A DNA stretch of 64,000 nt from Pseudomonas ovata (lineage in GTDB: Bacteria; Pseudomonadota; Gammaproteobacteria; Pseudomonadales; Pseudomonadaceae). Where the stretch lies: contig NZ_QFFU01000026.1 in assembly GCF_003131185.1 (NCBI RefSeq), forward strand, positions 1-64,000, in the 5' to 3' direction. Under the pieces are notes generated by a model. The model was not told where the DNA came from. It did not search any database and saw nothing but the letters and a program-made list of their open reading frames with translations. This document shows positions 50,954-59,732 of the stretch, one piece after another. Both the position numbers and the translations under genes were made by a program. How positions within the stretch are numbered: position 1 is the first letter of the stretch; every line of letters begins with the position of its first letter.

Positions 50954-52672
50954 TCAGCCCTGCAATGGGCTGCGATAGGGAAACACGTCGATTACCCGGC
51001 CCGCGCGGATGTCGGCCTGGATGGCCTGCCAGTAGCCGGCCTCGAACAGCTCGCCATGCAGACTTTCGAACAGGCGGCGCAGTGCGGGGTCGGGAAACAG
51101 AAACGGCGGGAACTCTTCCGGAAACACATCATGTGGGCCTACCGTGTACCAGGGCTCGGCCGCCCATTCGTCTTCGGCGCAGCGCGCTGGCGGAATACGC
51201 CGGAAGTTGACCTCGGTCAACAGGCTGATCTCGTCGTAATCGTAGAACACCACACGGCCGTGGCGGGTCACGCCAAAGTTCTTGAGCAGCATGTCACCGG
51301 GAAAGATATTGGCCGCCGCCAGTTGCTTGATCGCCAGCCCGTAGTCGTACAGCACATGCTGCCTCTGGGCGGGGCCGGCCTGCTCCAGATAGAGGTTGAG
51401 CGGTGTCATGCGCCGTTCGGTCCAGCAATGGCGGATCAGCACGGTCTCGTCGTTTTCGATGACCACCGTCGCGGCAGCCACCGCCAGCAATTCGGCCAGG
51501 CAGGCGGGCTCGAAGCGGCTGACGGCAAAGCGGAAGTCGGCAAACTCCTGGGTGTCGGCCATGCGCCCGACCCGGTCGCTGTTCTTCACCAGCCGATAGC
51601 GATCAATGACGGTGGCGCGGTCGACCCGCTTGGCCGGCGCAAAGCGGTCGCGGATGACCTTGAACACGGTATTGAAGCCCGGCAGCGTGAACACGCTCAT
51701 GACCATGCCCGGCACGCCCGGCGCCAGGATAAAACGGTCATCACTGCGCGCCAGATGGCGAATCAGCGCCCGATAGAACTCCGACTTGCCCTGTTTATAG
51801 AAGCCGATCGAGCTGTACAGCTCGGCCAGGTGCTTGCCCGGCAAAATGCGCTTGAGAAAGGCGACAAACTGCGCTGGCACCCGGACGTCGACCATGAAGT
51901 ACGAACGGGTGAACGAGAAGATGATCGACACCTCGGCCTCGTCGAGGATCAGGGTGTCGATCACAATGCCCTGCCCTTCACAGTGCAGCAGCGGGATCAC
52001 CAGCGGCCACTGTTCATCGACAGTGAACAACCGCCCGACCAGATAAGCGCCCTTATTGCGGTAGAACACGCAAGTGAACAGTTCGATGCGCAAGGCCGGG
52101 TCGCGGATCACCCAGTCCGGCAGATGACCGCGCAGCACATCGCACAGACGTTGCAAGTCACCCGGCAGATCGGCATAAGGCACGCTGAAGCGGTAGTCAT
52201 CAAAGAGCCGCGCCAGCAGGTCATGCAGGTCACCTCTGGATCGGTAACGACGAAGCTGCGCCAAGGGATGGTCCCGGGATAACGGCGGGCGGGTGCTGTG
52301 GATGAACATGCAGCGGTCGCTGATCAGGTCATGGCTGAACAACCCGCAGAACACCGAGTTGAACCAGGTCTCGGCCAGCTCGGCATCGCGCCGCGGGTCG
52401 ATCCGTTCAAGGCAGGCGTGCTTGATCGACGGCCAGTGGCCGACGTCCAGCAACGGGTGTGAGGCAAAGCGCTCGCGCAGGTGGGCCACGGTCTGGTTGA
52501 CCTTGAGCTCATAGAGCTCGATGCGCTCGGCCGAGACGCGCTGGATCAATGCCCATTGCGCCTGCTCGAAGCGCGACCGGGCGCCGTCGGTCAGGCGCCG
52601 GAAGTGACGGCGGTAATCGTCGAAACCGGCCAGTAGCGATCCGGCGACGGCTTCGGGAAAAGATGACGCCAT
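50954..52672 (-). CDS. aceK: Isocitrate dehydrogenase kinase/phosphatase AceK
   Basis: A 572-residue bifunctional enzyme that phosphorylates and dephosphorylates isocitrate dehydrogenase, switching carbon to the glyoxylate shunt on acetate or fatty acids. Family segments present are LFTCVFYRNKGAYLVGRL, the nucleotide loop FILAPGVPGMVMSVFTLPGF, and the kinase-core DMLLKNFGVTRHGRVVFYDYDEIS. Normal length. Not adjacent to aceA or aceB, the usual case in pseudomonads. Confidence 0.95.
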   Translation of the reverse strand: MASSFPEAVAGSLLAGFDDYRRHFRRLTDGARSRFEQAQWALIQRVSAERIELYELKVNQTVAHLRERFASHPLLDVGHWPSIKHACLERIDPRRDAELAETWFNSVFCGLFSHDLISDRCMFIHSTRPPLSRDHPLAQLRRYRSRGDLHDLLARLFDDYRFSVPYADLPGDLQRLCDVLRGHLPDWVIRDPALRIELFTCVFYRNKGAYLVGRLFTVDEQWPLVIPLLHCEGQGIVIDTLILDEAEVSIIFSFTRSYFMVDVRVPAQFVAFLKRILPGKHLAELYSSIGFYKQGKSEFYRALIRHLARSDDRFILAPGVPGMVMSVFTLPGFNTVFKVIRDRFAPAKRVDRATVIDRYRLVKNSDRVGRMADTQEFADFRFAVSRFEPACLAELLAVAAATVVIENDETVLIRHCWTERRMTPLNLYLEQAGPAQRQHVLYDYGLAIKQLAAANIFPGDMLLKNFGVTRHGRVVFYDYDEISLLTEVNFRRIPPARCAEDEWAAEPWYTVGPHDVFPEEFPPFLFPDPALRRLFESLHGELFEAGYWQAIQADIRAGRVIDVFPYRSPLQG

Positions 52673-52706
52673 ACAAGGTGGCCCCTCACAGGAGCGGCCG
52701 GGACAC

Positions 52707-53645
52707 TTAACCGAACAGCCAATACCCCAGCAAGGTCAGTACCAGTACCGCCAGCACCGGACGCAGGATGCGGTAAGCCTTGGGGTTGCTGCGCTTGAAC
52801 TGCTTGACCTGGCCGCTGATGCCGTTGCTGAAGCGCTTGCTGAAAGCATAGGCGCGATTGATGCCGCCGACGCGCTCGTCGTCGAGATTCTGCGGTGCCG
52901 TGGCACGGCCCAGAAAGGCGCTGACGCTGCGGTTGATGCGGGTCATCAGGCGGCTGGTCAACGGCCGTTCGATGTCGCAGAACAGGATGACGCGGGTCAC
53001 GCTGGTTTCGTTCTTGACCCAGTGCACGAAGGTTTCGTCGAACATCACGTCCTCACCGTCGCGCCAGGCATATTCCTCGCCATCGACAAAGATCCGGCAG
53101 GCATCGGAATTGGGGGTGGACAGGCCCAGGTGATAGCGCAGGGAGCCGGCAAACGGATCACGGTGCGGGTTCAGGTGACTGTCACCAGGCAGCAGGGCAA
53201 ACATCGCGCCCTTGACGTTGGGAATGCTGTTGACCAGCGCCACGGTCTGCGGGCACAGGGTTTCGGCCGACGGCAGGGCCTTGTCGTACCATTTCAGGTA
53301 GAAGCGCTTCCAGCCTTTCTTGAAGAACGAACCGAAGCCGGCGTCGTTGTCCTTTTCGGCGGCGCGGATATAGCCCTCGTCGAACAGGCGCATGGCTTCT
53401 TCACGGATGACCTGCCAGTTGTCCTTGAGCACGTCGAGCTCGGGAAACTGGCGGCGGTCCAGATAGGGCTTGGACGGCACTTTCGAAAACAGGTACATCA
53501 GGCTGTTGTAAGGAGCGAACAACGCCGAATGGTTGACGAACTGGCGCAACAGCGGCAACCGCGCCCGACCGCGCAGGTGCACAAACAGGGTGCTGCCCAC
53601 GAACAGCAGCAGGATCGACGCCTTGACAGCGAACGATAAGGTCAT
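52707..53645 (-). CDS. lpxO: Aspartyl/asparaginyl beta-hydroxylase family dioxygenase, LpxO-like
   Basis: A 312-residue membrane-anchored Fe(II)/2-oxoglutarate dioxygenase that 2-hydroxylates secondary acyl chains of lipid A. An N-terminal helix (LSFAVKASILLLFVGSTLFV) and a C-terminal helix flank the catalytic core with LLPGDSHLNPHRDPF (iron ligand His and substrate site), GEEYAWRDGEDVMFDETFVHWV (second His) and the 2-oxoglutarate arginine region. ATG 53645 has GGAG upstream. It acts on the product of LpxL-type acyltransferases such as the one at 1.4-2.3 kb. Confidence 0.88.
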   Translation of the reverse strand: MTLSFAVKASILLLFVGSTLFVHLRGRARLPLLRQFVNHSALFAPYNSLMYLFSKVPSKPYLDRRQFPELDVLKDNWQVIREEAMRLFDEGYIRAAEKDNDAGFGSFFKKGWKRFYLKWYDKALPSAETLCPQTVALVNSIPNVKGAMFALLPGDSHLNPHRDPFAGSLRYHLGLSTPNSDACRIFVDGEEYAWRDGEDVMFDETFVHWVKNETSVTRVILFCDIERPLTSRLMTRINRSVSAFLGRATAPQNLDDERVGGINRAYAFSKRFSNGISGQVKQFKRSNPKAYRILRPVLAVLVLTLLGYWLFG

Positions 53646-53808
53646 GGAACTCTCCTTCAACACTGCCTGCCTTCCCGAACGGGAATAACAGGCAGGGCGT
53701 GTCATGAGGCCAGGTGCAGGACTGGCCGGGTCTCTTCGAGCGGATCAGGCGGCTCGCCAGCCGGCCATCATAAACTGTTGGCCCGCTGGCGAGAAATCGA
53801 CATACCGA

Positions 53809-54783
53809 TCAGGGCTGCAACTGCTCGTCGGTAAATAGATCGGCAAACAGCATGGTCGACAGGTAGCGCTCGCCCGAGTCCGGCAGGATCACCACCAGGG
53901 TCTTGCCCTGCATTTCCGGCTTTTGCGCCAGGCGCACGGCGGCGGCCATGGCCGCGCCACAGGAAATGCCGCACAGAATGCCTTCTTCCTGCATCAGGCG
54001 CAGGGCCATGGCCTTGGCCGCGTCTTCGCTGACCGCCTCGACCCGGTCGATCAGCGACAGGTCGAGGTTTTTCGGGATGAACCCGGCGCCAATGCCCTGG
54101 ATCTTGTGCGGTGCCGGCACGATGGCCTCACCCGCCAGGGCCTGGGCGATGATCGGTGAGCTTTCAGGCTCGACGGCCACCGACAGGATCGGCTTGCCCT
54201 GAGTGTTCTTGATATAGCGCGAAATGCCTGTAATCGTGCCACCGGTGCCGACGCCGGCTACCAGTACATCGATGGCGCCATCGGTGTCTGCCCAGATTTC
54301 CGGGCCCGTGGTCTTTTCATGAATGGCCGGGTTGGCCGGGTTGTCGAACTGCGCCGGCATGAAGTACTGCCCGGGGTTGGCCGCCAGCAGTTCCTCGGCC
54401 TTGGCGATGGCGCCCTTCATGCCCTTGGCCGGCTCGGTCAGCACCAGTTCGGCACCCAGGGCCTTGAGCACCTTGCGCCGCTCCAGGCTCATGGAGGCCG
54501 GCATGGTCAATACCAGCTTGTAGCCGCGTGCTGCCGCCACGAACGCCAGGCCGATACCGGTGTTGCCCGAGGTCGGCTCGACGATGGTCATGCCCGGCTT
54601 GAGCCGGCCGCTGCCTTCGGCGTCCCAGATCATGTTCGCGCCGATCCGGCACTTGACCGAGTAACCGGGGTTGCGCCCTTCGATCTTGGCCAGGATGGTG
54701 ACGCCGCGTGGCGCGATCCGGTTGATCTGCACCAGCGGCGTGTTACCGATGGAATGGGCGTTATCTGCGTAGATCCGGCTCAT
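53809..54783 (-). CDS. cysK: Cysteine synthase A (O-acetylserine sulfhydrylase)
   Basis: A 324-residue PLP enzyme making L-cysteine from O-acetylserine and sulfide. The PLP lysine lies in NPGYSVKCRIG near residue 44, the substrate loop is PTSGNTGIG, the phosphate-binding loop is GVGTGGTITG, and ILCGISCGAA is near the C-terminus. ATG 54783 with AAGGAC upstream gives MSRIYADNAHSIGNTPLVQINR. Divergent from the DUF748 gene, the order known near cysK in other pseudomonads. Confidence 0.93.
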   Translation of the reverse strand: MSRIYADNAHSIGNTPLVQINRIAPRGVTILAKIEGRNPGYSVKCRIGANMIWDAEGSGRLKPGMTIVEPTSGNTGIGLAFVAAARGYKLVLTMPASMSLERRKVLKALGAELVLTEPAKGMKGAIAKAEELLAANPGQYFMPAQFDNPANPAIHEKTTGPEIWADTDGAIDVLVAGVGTGGTITGISRYIKNTQGKPILSVAVEPESSPIIAQALAGEAIVPAPHKIQGIGAGFIPKNLDLSLIDRVEAVSEDAAKAMALRLMQEEGILCGISCGAAMAAAVRLAQKPEMQGKTLVVILPDSGERYLSTMLFADLFTDEQLQP

Positions 54784-54913
54784 GACGTGTCCTTGTTGCA
54801 AAGGCATTGAGAAAGACCCGACAGCCTATTCTTCTGGTCGTTGGGCGTCCAGTTACAGCGAACCTGTGCCGCTGCCGACAGTCCATCGCTTACTGTTCCA
54901 GGAGGTTTGCCCC

Positions 54914-55978
54914 ATGAAACGTCGCTACCGCTGGCCCTTGTGGACCCTGGCCAGCCTTGCTGTTCTGCTGTTGCTACTGCACCTGGCCCTGCCTTATGTG
55001 GTGCGCGACTACCTCAATGACAAGCTGGCCGACATGGGCGACTACCGTGGCCGCGTCAGCGATGTGGACCTGGCCTGGTGGCGCGGCGCCTACCGGATCA
55101 AGGACCTGGAGATCGTCAAGGTCGACGGCAAGGTGCCGGTGCCGTTCGTCAAGGCGCCGCTGATTGACATTGCCGTGAGCTGGCACTCGTTGTGGTACGA
55201 CCATGCCGTGGTGGGCGAAGTCCAGTTCAGCGAGCCGCAGCTCAACTTCGTCGACGGCGGCCAGGACCGCAAGGCGTCACAGACCGGTCAAGGCACGGAC
55301 TGGCGCGCCCAGCTCGACAAAGTCTTGCCCTTCACCCTTAACGAGGCGCGGGTCGAGAACGGCCAGATCACCTTCAATAATTTCACCACCACGCCCAAGG
55401 TGCGCATCCAGGCCGACCGGGTCAATGCCAGCCTGTACAACCTGACCAACATCGTGGATATCGAAGGCAATCGCGATGCGCGCTTCGAGGGCAAGGCGCG
55501 CCTGCTCGAAAGCGCCAGCCTGGAAACCCACGCGACCTTCGATCCGTTTCGCAATTTCCAGGATTTCGATTTTCGCCTGCGCGCCCGGGGTATCGAGCTG
55601 CGGCGCCTGAACGACTTTGCCTCGGCCTATGGCAAGTTCGACTTCAATGCCGGTCATGGCGACCTGGTAATCGAGGCCCAGGCCGACAACGGCAAGCTGT
55701 CCGGCTACATCAAGCCACTGCTGCGTGATGTCGAGGTGTTCAACTGGCAACAGGATGTCGAAGACCGCGACAAGGGCGTGTTGCGCTCGGTCTGGGAAGC
55801 TTTGGTCGGCACCAGCGAAACCGTGCTCAAGAACCAGTTGAAAAACCAGTTTGCAACCCGCGTGGAGCTGAGCGGCAGCGTGGACCAGAAAAACATCAGC
55901 GGCCTGCAGGCGTTCTGGGGCATCTTGCGCAACGGTTTCGTGCAGGCGTTCAATGCCCGCTATGAAGGCACCGATTAG
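54914..55978 (+). CDS. DUF748 domain-containing envelope protein
   Basis: A 354-residue protein with an N-terminal signal-anchor (WTLASLAVLLLLLHLALPYVV) and a periplasmic, beta-rich AsmA-like body (RVSDVDLAWWRGAYRIKDLEIVK, GEVQFSEPQLNFVDGG, FDFNAGHGDLVIEAQADNGKLSGYIKPLL). Members are linked to intermembrane lipid handling or stress. ATG 54914 is preceded by GGAGG. It is followed 49 bp later by the MoxR-type gene and may share its operon. Confidence 0.85.
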   Translation: MKRRYRWPLWTLASLAVLLLLLHLALPYVVRDYLNDKLADMGDYRGRVSDVDLAWWRGAYRIKDLEIVKVDGKVPVPFVKAPLIDIAVSWHSLWYDHAVVGEVQFSEPQLNFVDGGQDRKASQTGQGTDWRAQLDKVLPFTLNEARVENGQITFNNFTTTPKVRIQADRVNASLYNLTNIVDIEGNRDARFEGKARLLESASLETHATFDPFRNFQDFDFRLRARGIELRRLNDFASAYGKFDFNAGHGDLVIEAQADNGKLSGYIKPLLRDVEVFNWQQDVEDRDKGVLRSVWEALVGTSETVLKNQLKNQFATRVELSGSVDQKNISGLQAFWGILRNGFVQAFNARYEGTD

Positions 55979-56027
55979 CCGATACGCCTGCGCTATAGTC
56001 CGTCTCACATTGCATTGAGGATCCCCG

Positions 56028-56873
56028 ATGAAGTTCGAAGGCACCCCCGTCTACGTCGCCACCGACGATTTGAAGCTGGCCGTCAATGCGGCCGTCACCC
56101 TGGAGCGGCCCTTGCTGGTCAAGGGCGAACCCGGCACCGGCAAGACCCTGCTGGCCGAACAGCTGGCGCAGGCCTTCAATGCCCGGCTGATCACCTGGCA
56201 CATCAAGTCCACCACCAAGGCCCAGCAGGGCCTGTACGAGTACGACGCGGTCAGCCGCCTGCGCGATTCGCAACTGGGCGTGGACAAGGTCCACGATGTG
56301 CGCAACTACCTGAAGAAGGGCAAGCTCTGGGAAGCCTTCGAGTCGCCCGAGCGGGTCATCCTGCTGATCGATGAAATCGACAAGGCCGACATCGAGTTCC
56401 CCAACGACCTGTTGCAGGAACTGGACCGCATGGAGTTCTACGTCTACGAGACCGATGAAACCATCAAGGCCCGTCATCGGCCGATTATCATCATTACCTC
56501 CAACAACGAAAAAGAACTGCCCGACGCCTTCCTGCGCCGTTGCTTCTTTCATTACATCGCCTTCCCCGACCGCCAGACCTTGCAGAAGATCGTCGACGTC
56601 CACTTTCCCGACATCAAGCAGAGCCTGGTCAGCGAGGCGCTGGAGATTTTCTTCGACGTGCGCAAGGTGCCGGGCCTCAAGAAGAAACCCTCGACCTCCG
56701 AGCTGGTCGACTGGCTCAAGCTGCTGATGGCCGACGACATCGGCGAGCAGGTGCTGCGCGAGCGCAACCCGACCAAGGCCATCCCGCCGCTGGCCGGCGC
56801 TCTGGTCAAGAACGAGCAGGACGTGCAATTGCTTGAGCGCCTGGCGTTCATGAGCCGGCGCGGCAACCGCTGA
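56028..56873 (+). CDS. MoxR/CoxD-type AAA+ ATPase
   Basis: A 281-residue MoxR-family ATPase, a chaperone-like remodeller that works with von Willebrand factor A partners. Walker A GEPGTGKTLLAEQ at residues 34-46, Walker B VILLIDEIDKAD near 112-123, sensor 1 IIITSNNEKELPDAFLRRC near 150-168. It starts 49 bp after the DUF748 stop, and the vWA gene follows 37 bp later. Confidence 0.92.
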   Translation: MKFEGTPVYVATDDLKLAVNAAVTLERPLLVKGEPGTGKTLLAEQLAQAFNARLITWHIKSTTKAQQGLYEYDAVSRLRDSQLGVDKVHDVRNYLKKGKLWEAFESPERVILLIDEIDKADIEFPNDLLQELDRMEFYVYETDETIKARHRPIIIITSNNEKELPDAFLRRCFFHYIAFPDRQTLQKIVDVHFPDIKQSLVSEALEIFFDVRKVPGLKKKPSTSELVDWLKLLMADDIGEQVLRERNPTKAIPPLAGALVKNEQDVQLLERLAFMSRRGNR

Positions 56874-56910
56874 CCTCTGTGTTCCACCAAGAGACAAAAG
56901 GCCGACAGCC

Positions 56911-58089
56911 ATGCTGCTCAACCTGTTCAATGAAATGCGCGCGGCCCGGGTGCCGGTGTCGCTGCGCGAATTGCTCGACCTGATCGAGGCGCTGCAAAAG
57001 CAAGTGGTCTTTGCCGACATCGACGCGTTCTACTTTCTGGCGCGCACGATCCTGGTCAAGGATGAACGTCACTTCGACAAGTTCGACCGGGCGTTCGGCG
57101 CCTACTTCAATGGCTTGCAGGACCTTGACGATGCCTTGCAGGCGCTGATCCCCGAGGACTGGCTGCGCAAGGAATTCGAACGCTCGCTGAGTGACGAAGA
57201 ACGGGCGCAGATCCAGTCGCTGGGCGGCCTGGACAAGCTGCTCGAAGCCTTCAAGCAACGTCTTGAAGAACAGAAGGAGCGCCATGCCGGCGGCAACAAG
57301 TGGATCGGCACCGGCGGCACCAGCCCGTTCGGCTCCGGTGGCTACCACCCCGAGGGCATTCGCGTCGGCGACGCCGGCAAGCGCCAGGGCAAGGCGGTCA
57401 AGGTCTGGGACCAGCGCGAGTACAAGAACCTCGACGACCAGGTGGAACTGGGCACGCGCAACCTCAAGGTCGCGTTGCGCCGGCTGCGCAGGTTCGCCCG
57501 CCAGGGCGCGGCCGAAGAGCTGGACCTGGACAGCACCATCGAGCACACCGCCCGCGATGCCGGCCTGCTGAATATCCAGATGCGTCCTGAGAAGCGCAAT
57601 GCGGTCAAGCTGCTGTTGCTGTTCGACATCGGCGGGTCGATGGACGCGCACATCAAGGTCTGCGAAGAGCTGTTCTCGGCCTGCAAGACCGAGTTCAAGC
57701 ACCTGGAGTATTACTACTTCCATAACTTCGTCTACGAGACCCTGTGGCAGGACAACCTGCGCCGCAATGCCCAGCGCATCCCGACCCAGGATGTGCTGAA
57801 CACCTATGGCGCCGACTACAAGGTGATCTTCGTTGGCGACGCGGCCATGGCGCCCTATGAAATCAGCCAGCCGGGCGGCAGTGTCGAGCACTGGAACGAA
57901 GAGCCTGGCTACCTGTGGATGCAGCGCTTCATGGCCCGGTTCAGGAAAGTCATCTGGATCAATCCATACCCGAAAAACACCTGGGACTACACCACTTCCA
58001 CGCATCTGGTGCGCGACCTGGTGGAGCAGCACATGTACCCACTGACGCTGGAAGGGCTCGACGAAGGCATTCGTTACCTGGCCAGGTAA
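56911..58089 (+). CDS. von Willebrand factor A domain protein, CoxE-like
   Basis: A 392-residue cytosolic partner of the MoxR ATPase. The N-terminal helical half contains FNEMRAARVPVSLRELLDLIEALQ and a Gly-rich linker (GTGGTSPFGSGGYHPEG). The C-terminal vWA domain carries the MIDAS motif as DIGGSMDAH, with further metal residues in the VGDAAMAPYE region. MoxR-vWA pairs assemble metal cofactors or regulate folding and stress responses; the target here is unknown. Confidence 0.9.
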   Translation: MLLNLFNEMRAARVPVSLRELLDLIEALQKQVVFADIDAFYFLARTILVKDERHFDKFDRAFGAYFNGLQDLDDALQALIPEDWLRKEFERSLSDEERAQIQSLGGLDKLLEAFKQRLEEQKERHAGGNKWIGTGGTSPFGSGGYHPEGIRVGDAGKRQGKAVKVWDQREYKNLDDQVELGTRNLKVALRRLRRFARQGAAEELDLDSTIEHTARDAGLLNIQMRPEKRNAVKLLLLFDIGGSMDAHIKVCEELFSACKTEFKHLEYYYFHNFVYETLWQDNLRRNAQRIPTQDVLNTYGADYKVIFVGDAAMAPYEISQPGGSVEHWNEEPGYLWMQRFMARFRKVIWINPYPKNTWDYTTSTHLVRDLVEQHMYPLTLEGLDEGIRYLAR

Positions 58090-58303
58090 CCCATGCCAGC
58101 CGACAAAAGGCCACACCTTGGCGCCCCTGCGCGCTAACCTGTTCGTGCAAGCAAGCACAAGGCCAGGCATGGATCGCCCGGGCGCCCTGACTATCGGCGT
58201 TGTCATCGACAACGCTTGCAGAGGCGCCTTTCAGGCATCCTGCATTTCCTGACGTTATCTGTGCCGCCCACCTCAACCACTACCTCTTGGTGCGCACAGA
58301 CAC
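58090..58303 (+). terminator. Gap with hairpin between the vWA and WbqC genes
   Basis: A perfect GCGTTGTC/GACAACGC stem with a 3-base loop at 58197-58215 is present, without a T-run. The remainder holds no gene. The hairpin may end the MoxR-vWA transcript. Confidence 0.5.
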
Positions 58304-59023
58304 ATGACTCATACCCTTGGCATCATGCAGCCGTATTTCTTTCCGTATCTGGGTTATTTCCAGTTGATTGCATCGGTCGAGCAAGGCCTGCTGTTCGATA
58401 TCGTCCACTACCAGCGCCAGAGCTGGATGAACCGCAACCGCGTGCTTGATGCGCAAGGCGGCTGGCAATACATCAACGTGCCGGTGACCCTGGAGCAAGG
58501 ACGGCTTATCGAGCACGCCCGCGTGCTGGACCGTCCGGGCGCGTTGCGCCGTATCAAGGGACAACTGGAGCACTATCGAAAAAAGGCGCCGTTTTTCAGG
58601 GAAACCCTGCAGGTGCTGGAACATACCTTTGCCCTGTGCCAGAGCGATAGTCTCACCGAACTCAATGCCCGCAGCCTGCAAAGCGTGTGCGATTACCTGG
58701 GGATGGACTTTACCTGGAAGCGCTGCTCGGCCTTGCAACTGCCCCTGCCCGAGATCAGCTACGCAGGGCAATGGGCGCTGGAGATCAGCCAGCTCCAGAA
58801 CGCCCGGTGCTACATCAATGCCCCGGGTGGTCGAGCGATCTTCAGGCCACAGGACTGGCTGGACCGGGGCATCGAGTTAAGGTTTCTGGCGCTGACACCG
58901 CTGGTCTACGACCCCGCGCCCTACCCCTTCGTCGAGAACCTGTCGATCCTCGATGTAATGATGTGGAACGCGCCGCAGACGATCATGGCGTTCATTCGCG
59001 AACAGACCCGGGTGGTGCCCTGA
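58304..59023 (+). CDS. WbqC family protein
   Basis: A 239-residue protein of the WbqC family: N-terminal LGIMQPYFFPYLGYFQLI, then FDIVHYQRQSWMNRNRVL near residue 30 and C-terminal PFVENLSILDVMMWNAPQTI. Members are found in O-antigen, glycopeptide or lipopeptide clusters and are thought to act on aminosugars or amino acids; catalysis is not established. Here it stands alone between the vWA gene and a REPIN, with no glycan genes near, so its role is open. It may be an acquired gene. Confidence 0.85.
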   Translation: MTHTLGIMQPYFFPYLGYFQLIASVEQGLLFDIVHYQRQSWMNRNRVLDAQGGWQYINVPVTLEQGRLIEHARVLDRPGALRRIKGQLEHYRKKAPFFRETLQVLEHTFALCQSDSLTELNARSLQSVCDYLGMDFTWKRCSALQLPLPEISYAGQWALEISQLQNARCYINAPGGRAIFRPQDWLDRGIELRFLALTPLVYDPAPYPFVENLSILDVMMWNAPQTIMAFIREQTRVVP

Positions 59024-59048
59024 CACCCCACAGCCGCAAGATCCGCCT

Positions 59049-59157
59049 GTAGGAGCGCGCTTGCCCGCGACCGAGTGCGCAGCGCTCGCAAAAATCGTCT
59101 AAACGCTGAAATTTTACGACTGCTAACGCAGCCGGTCGCGGGCAAGCGCGCTCCTAC
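59049..59157. repeat. REPIN, GTAGGAGCGCG family, copy 3
   Basis: Starts GTAGGAGCGCGCTTGCCCGCGACC and ends GCGGGCAAGCGCGCTCCTAC. The right half (TTTTACGACTGCTAACGCAGCC) is identical to that of copy 2, while the inner part is shorter. Lies 25 bp after the WbqC stop codon. Confidence 0.92.
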
Positions 59158-59184
59158 CCTTGAGCGCGCCATGCCTGGCCGGTC

Positions 59185-59709
59185 CTAGCGCCAGCTGGCG
59201 CGCAGCGGTGGCTTGCGGCGGCCACCGTTGACCACCCAGCCCACCAGCAGGAACAGGCTTTCGACCAGCAGGGTCAGCACGAAGGCGCTGAACACGCCCC
59301 AGCCGATCACCGCTGGCGCCAGTAACACCTGCCAGGTATAGCCATTGAGGGTCTCGCTGCGAATGTCCGGGTCGGCCGCGGTGGTCACGTGCCAGGCCTT
59401 GCTCAGCCAGGAGCCCTGCAGCCCCAGCCATTGCCGCTCCAGCACCTGGGTGCGGGTCAGCAGGGTCTCGATGTTATTGGCATCGCTGCGAAACACCGGG
59501 TCCTGGCTGTTGCGGTAGTGCTGGATCAGCGCCTGGATATCGCCATTGAAAAATTGCTGCGCGGTGGCCTTGAAGCCCTTGATCGCCTGTTGCGCCTCGA
59601 TCAGGTGCGCCTCGACGCGCTTGCTGTAGTCGCTGATCAGGCCGGGGGCCTGGACGCCGAACAGCAGGCCAGTGGTGAACAGCACCAGACGCAGATAACT
59701 TCGCAGCAT
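59185..59709 (-). CDS. DUF2937 membrane protein
   Basis: A 174-residue protein with an N-terminal hydrophobic anchor (YLRLVLFTTGLLFGVQAPGL), a soluble helical middle (IEAQQAIKGFKATAQQFFNGDIQALIQHYRNS, cited in part) and C-terminal membrane segments (VFSAFVLTLLVESLFLLVGWVV) with a basic tail. This matches the family DUF2937, of unknown function. The amidotransferase gene lies 23 bp upstream on the same strand, so co-transcription is likely. Confidence 0.82.
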   Translation of the reverse strand: MLRSYLRLVLFTTGLLFGVQAPGLISDYSKRVEAHLIEAQQAIKGFKATAQQFFNGDIQALIQHYRNSQDPVFRSDANNIETLLTRTQVLERQWLGLQGSWLSKAWHVTTAADPDIRSETLNGYTWQVLLAPAVIGWGVFSAFVLTLLVESLFLLVGWVVNGGRRKPPLRASWR

Positions 59710-59732
59710 TGATAGCCCTCTTGTTGGTTTTT

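Noticed and set aside
33492..58089. Linking the DUF4132 protein with the MoxR-vWA pair at 56.0-58.1 kb into one system
   Set aside because: E. coli-like yeh loci do combine such genes, but here they are 20 kb apart in different contexts and the MoxR-vWA pair belongs to a conserved cysK neighbourhood. No sequence evidence ties them.
17291..59157. Repeats considered as CRISPR arrays
   Set aside because: They are isolated inverted doublets in intergenic gaps, without regular spacers or cas genes; they fit REPINs.
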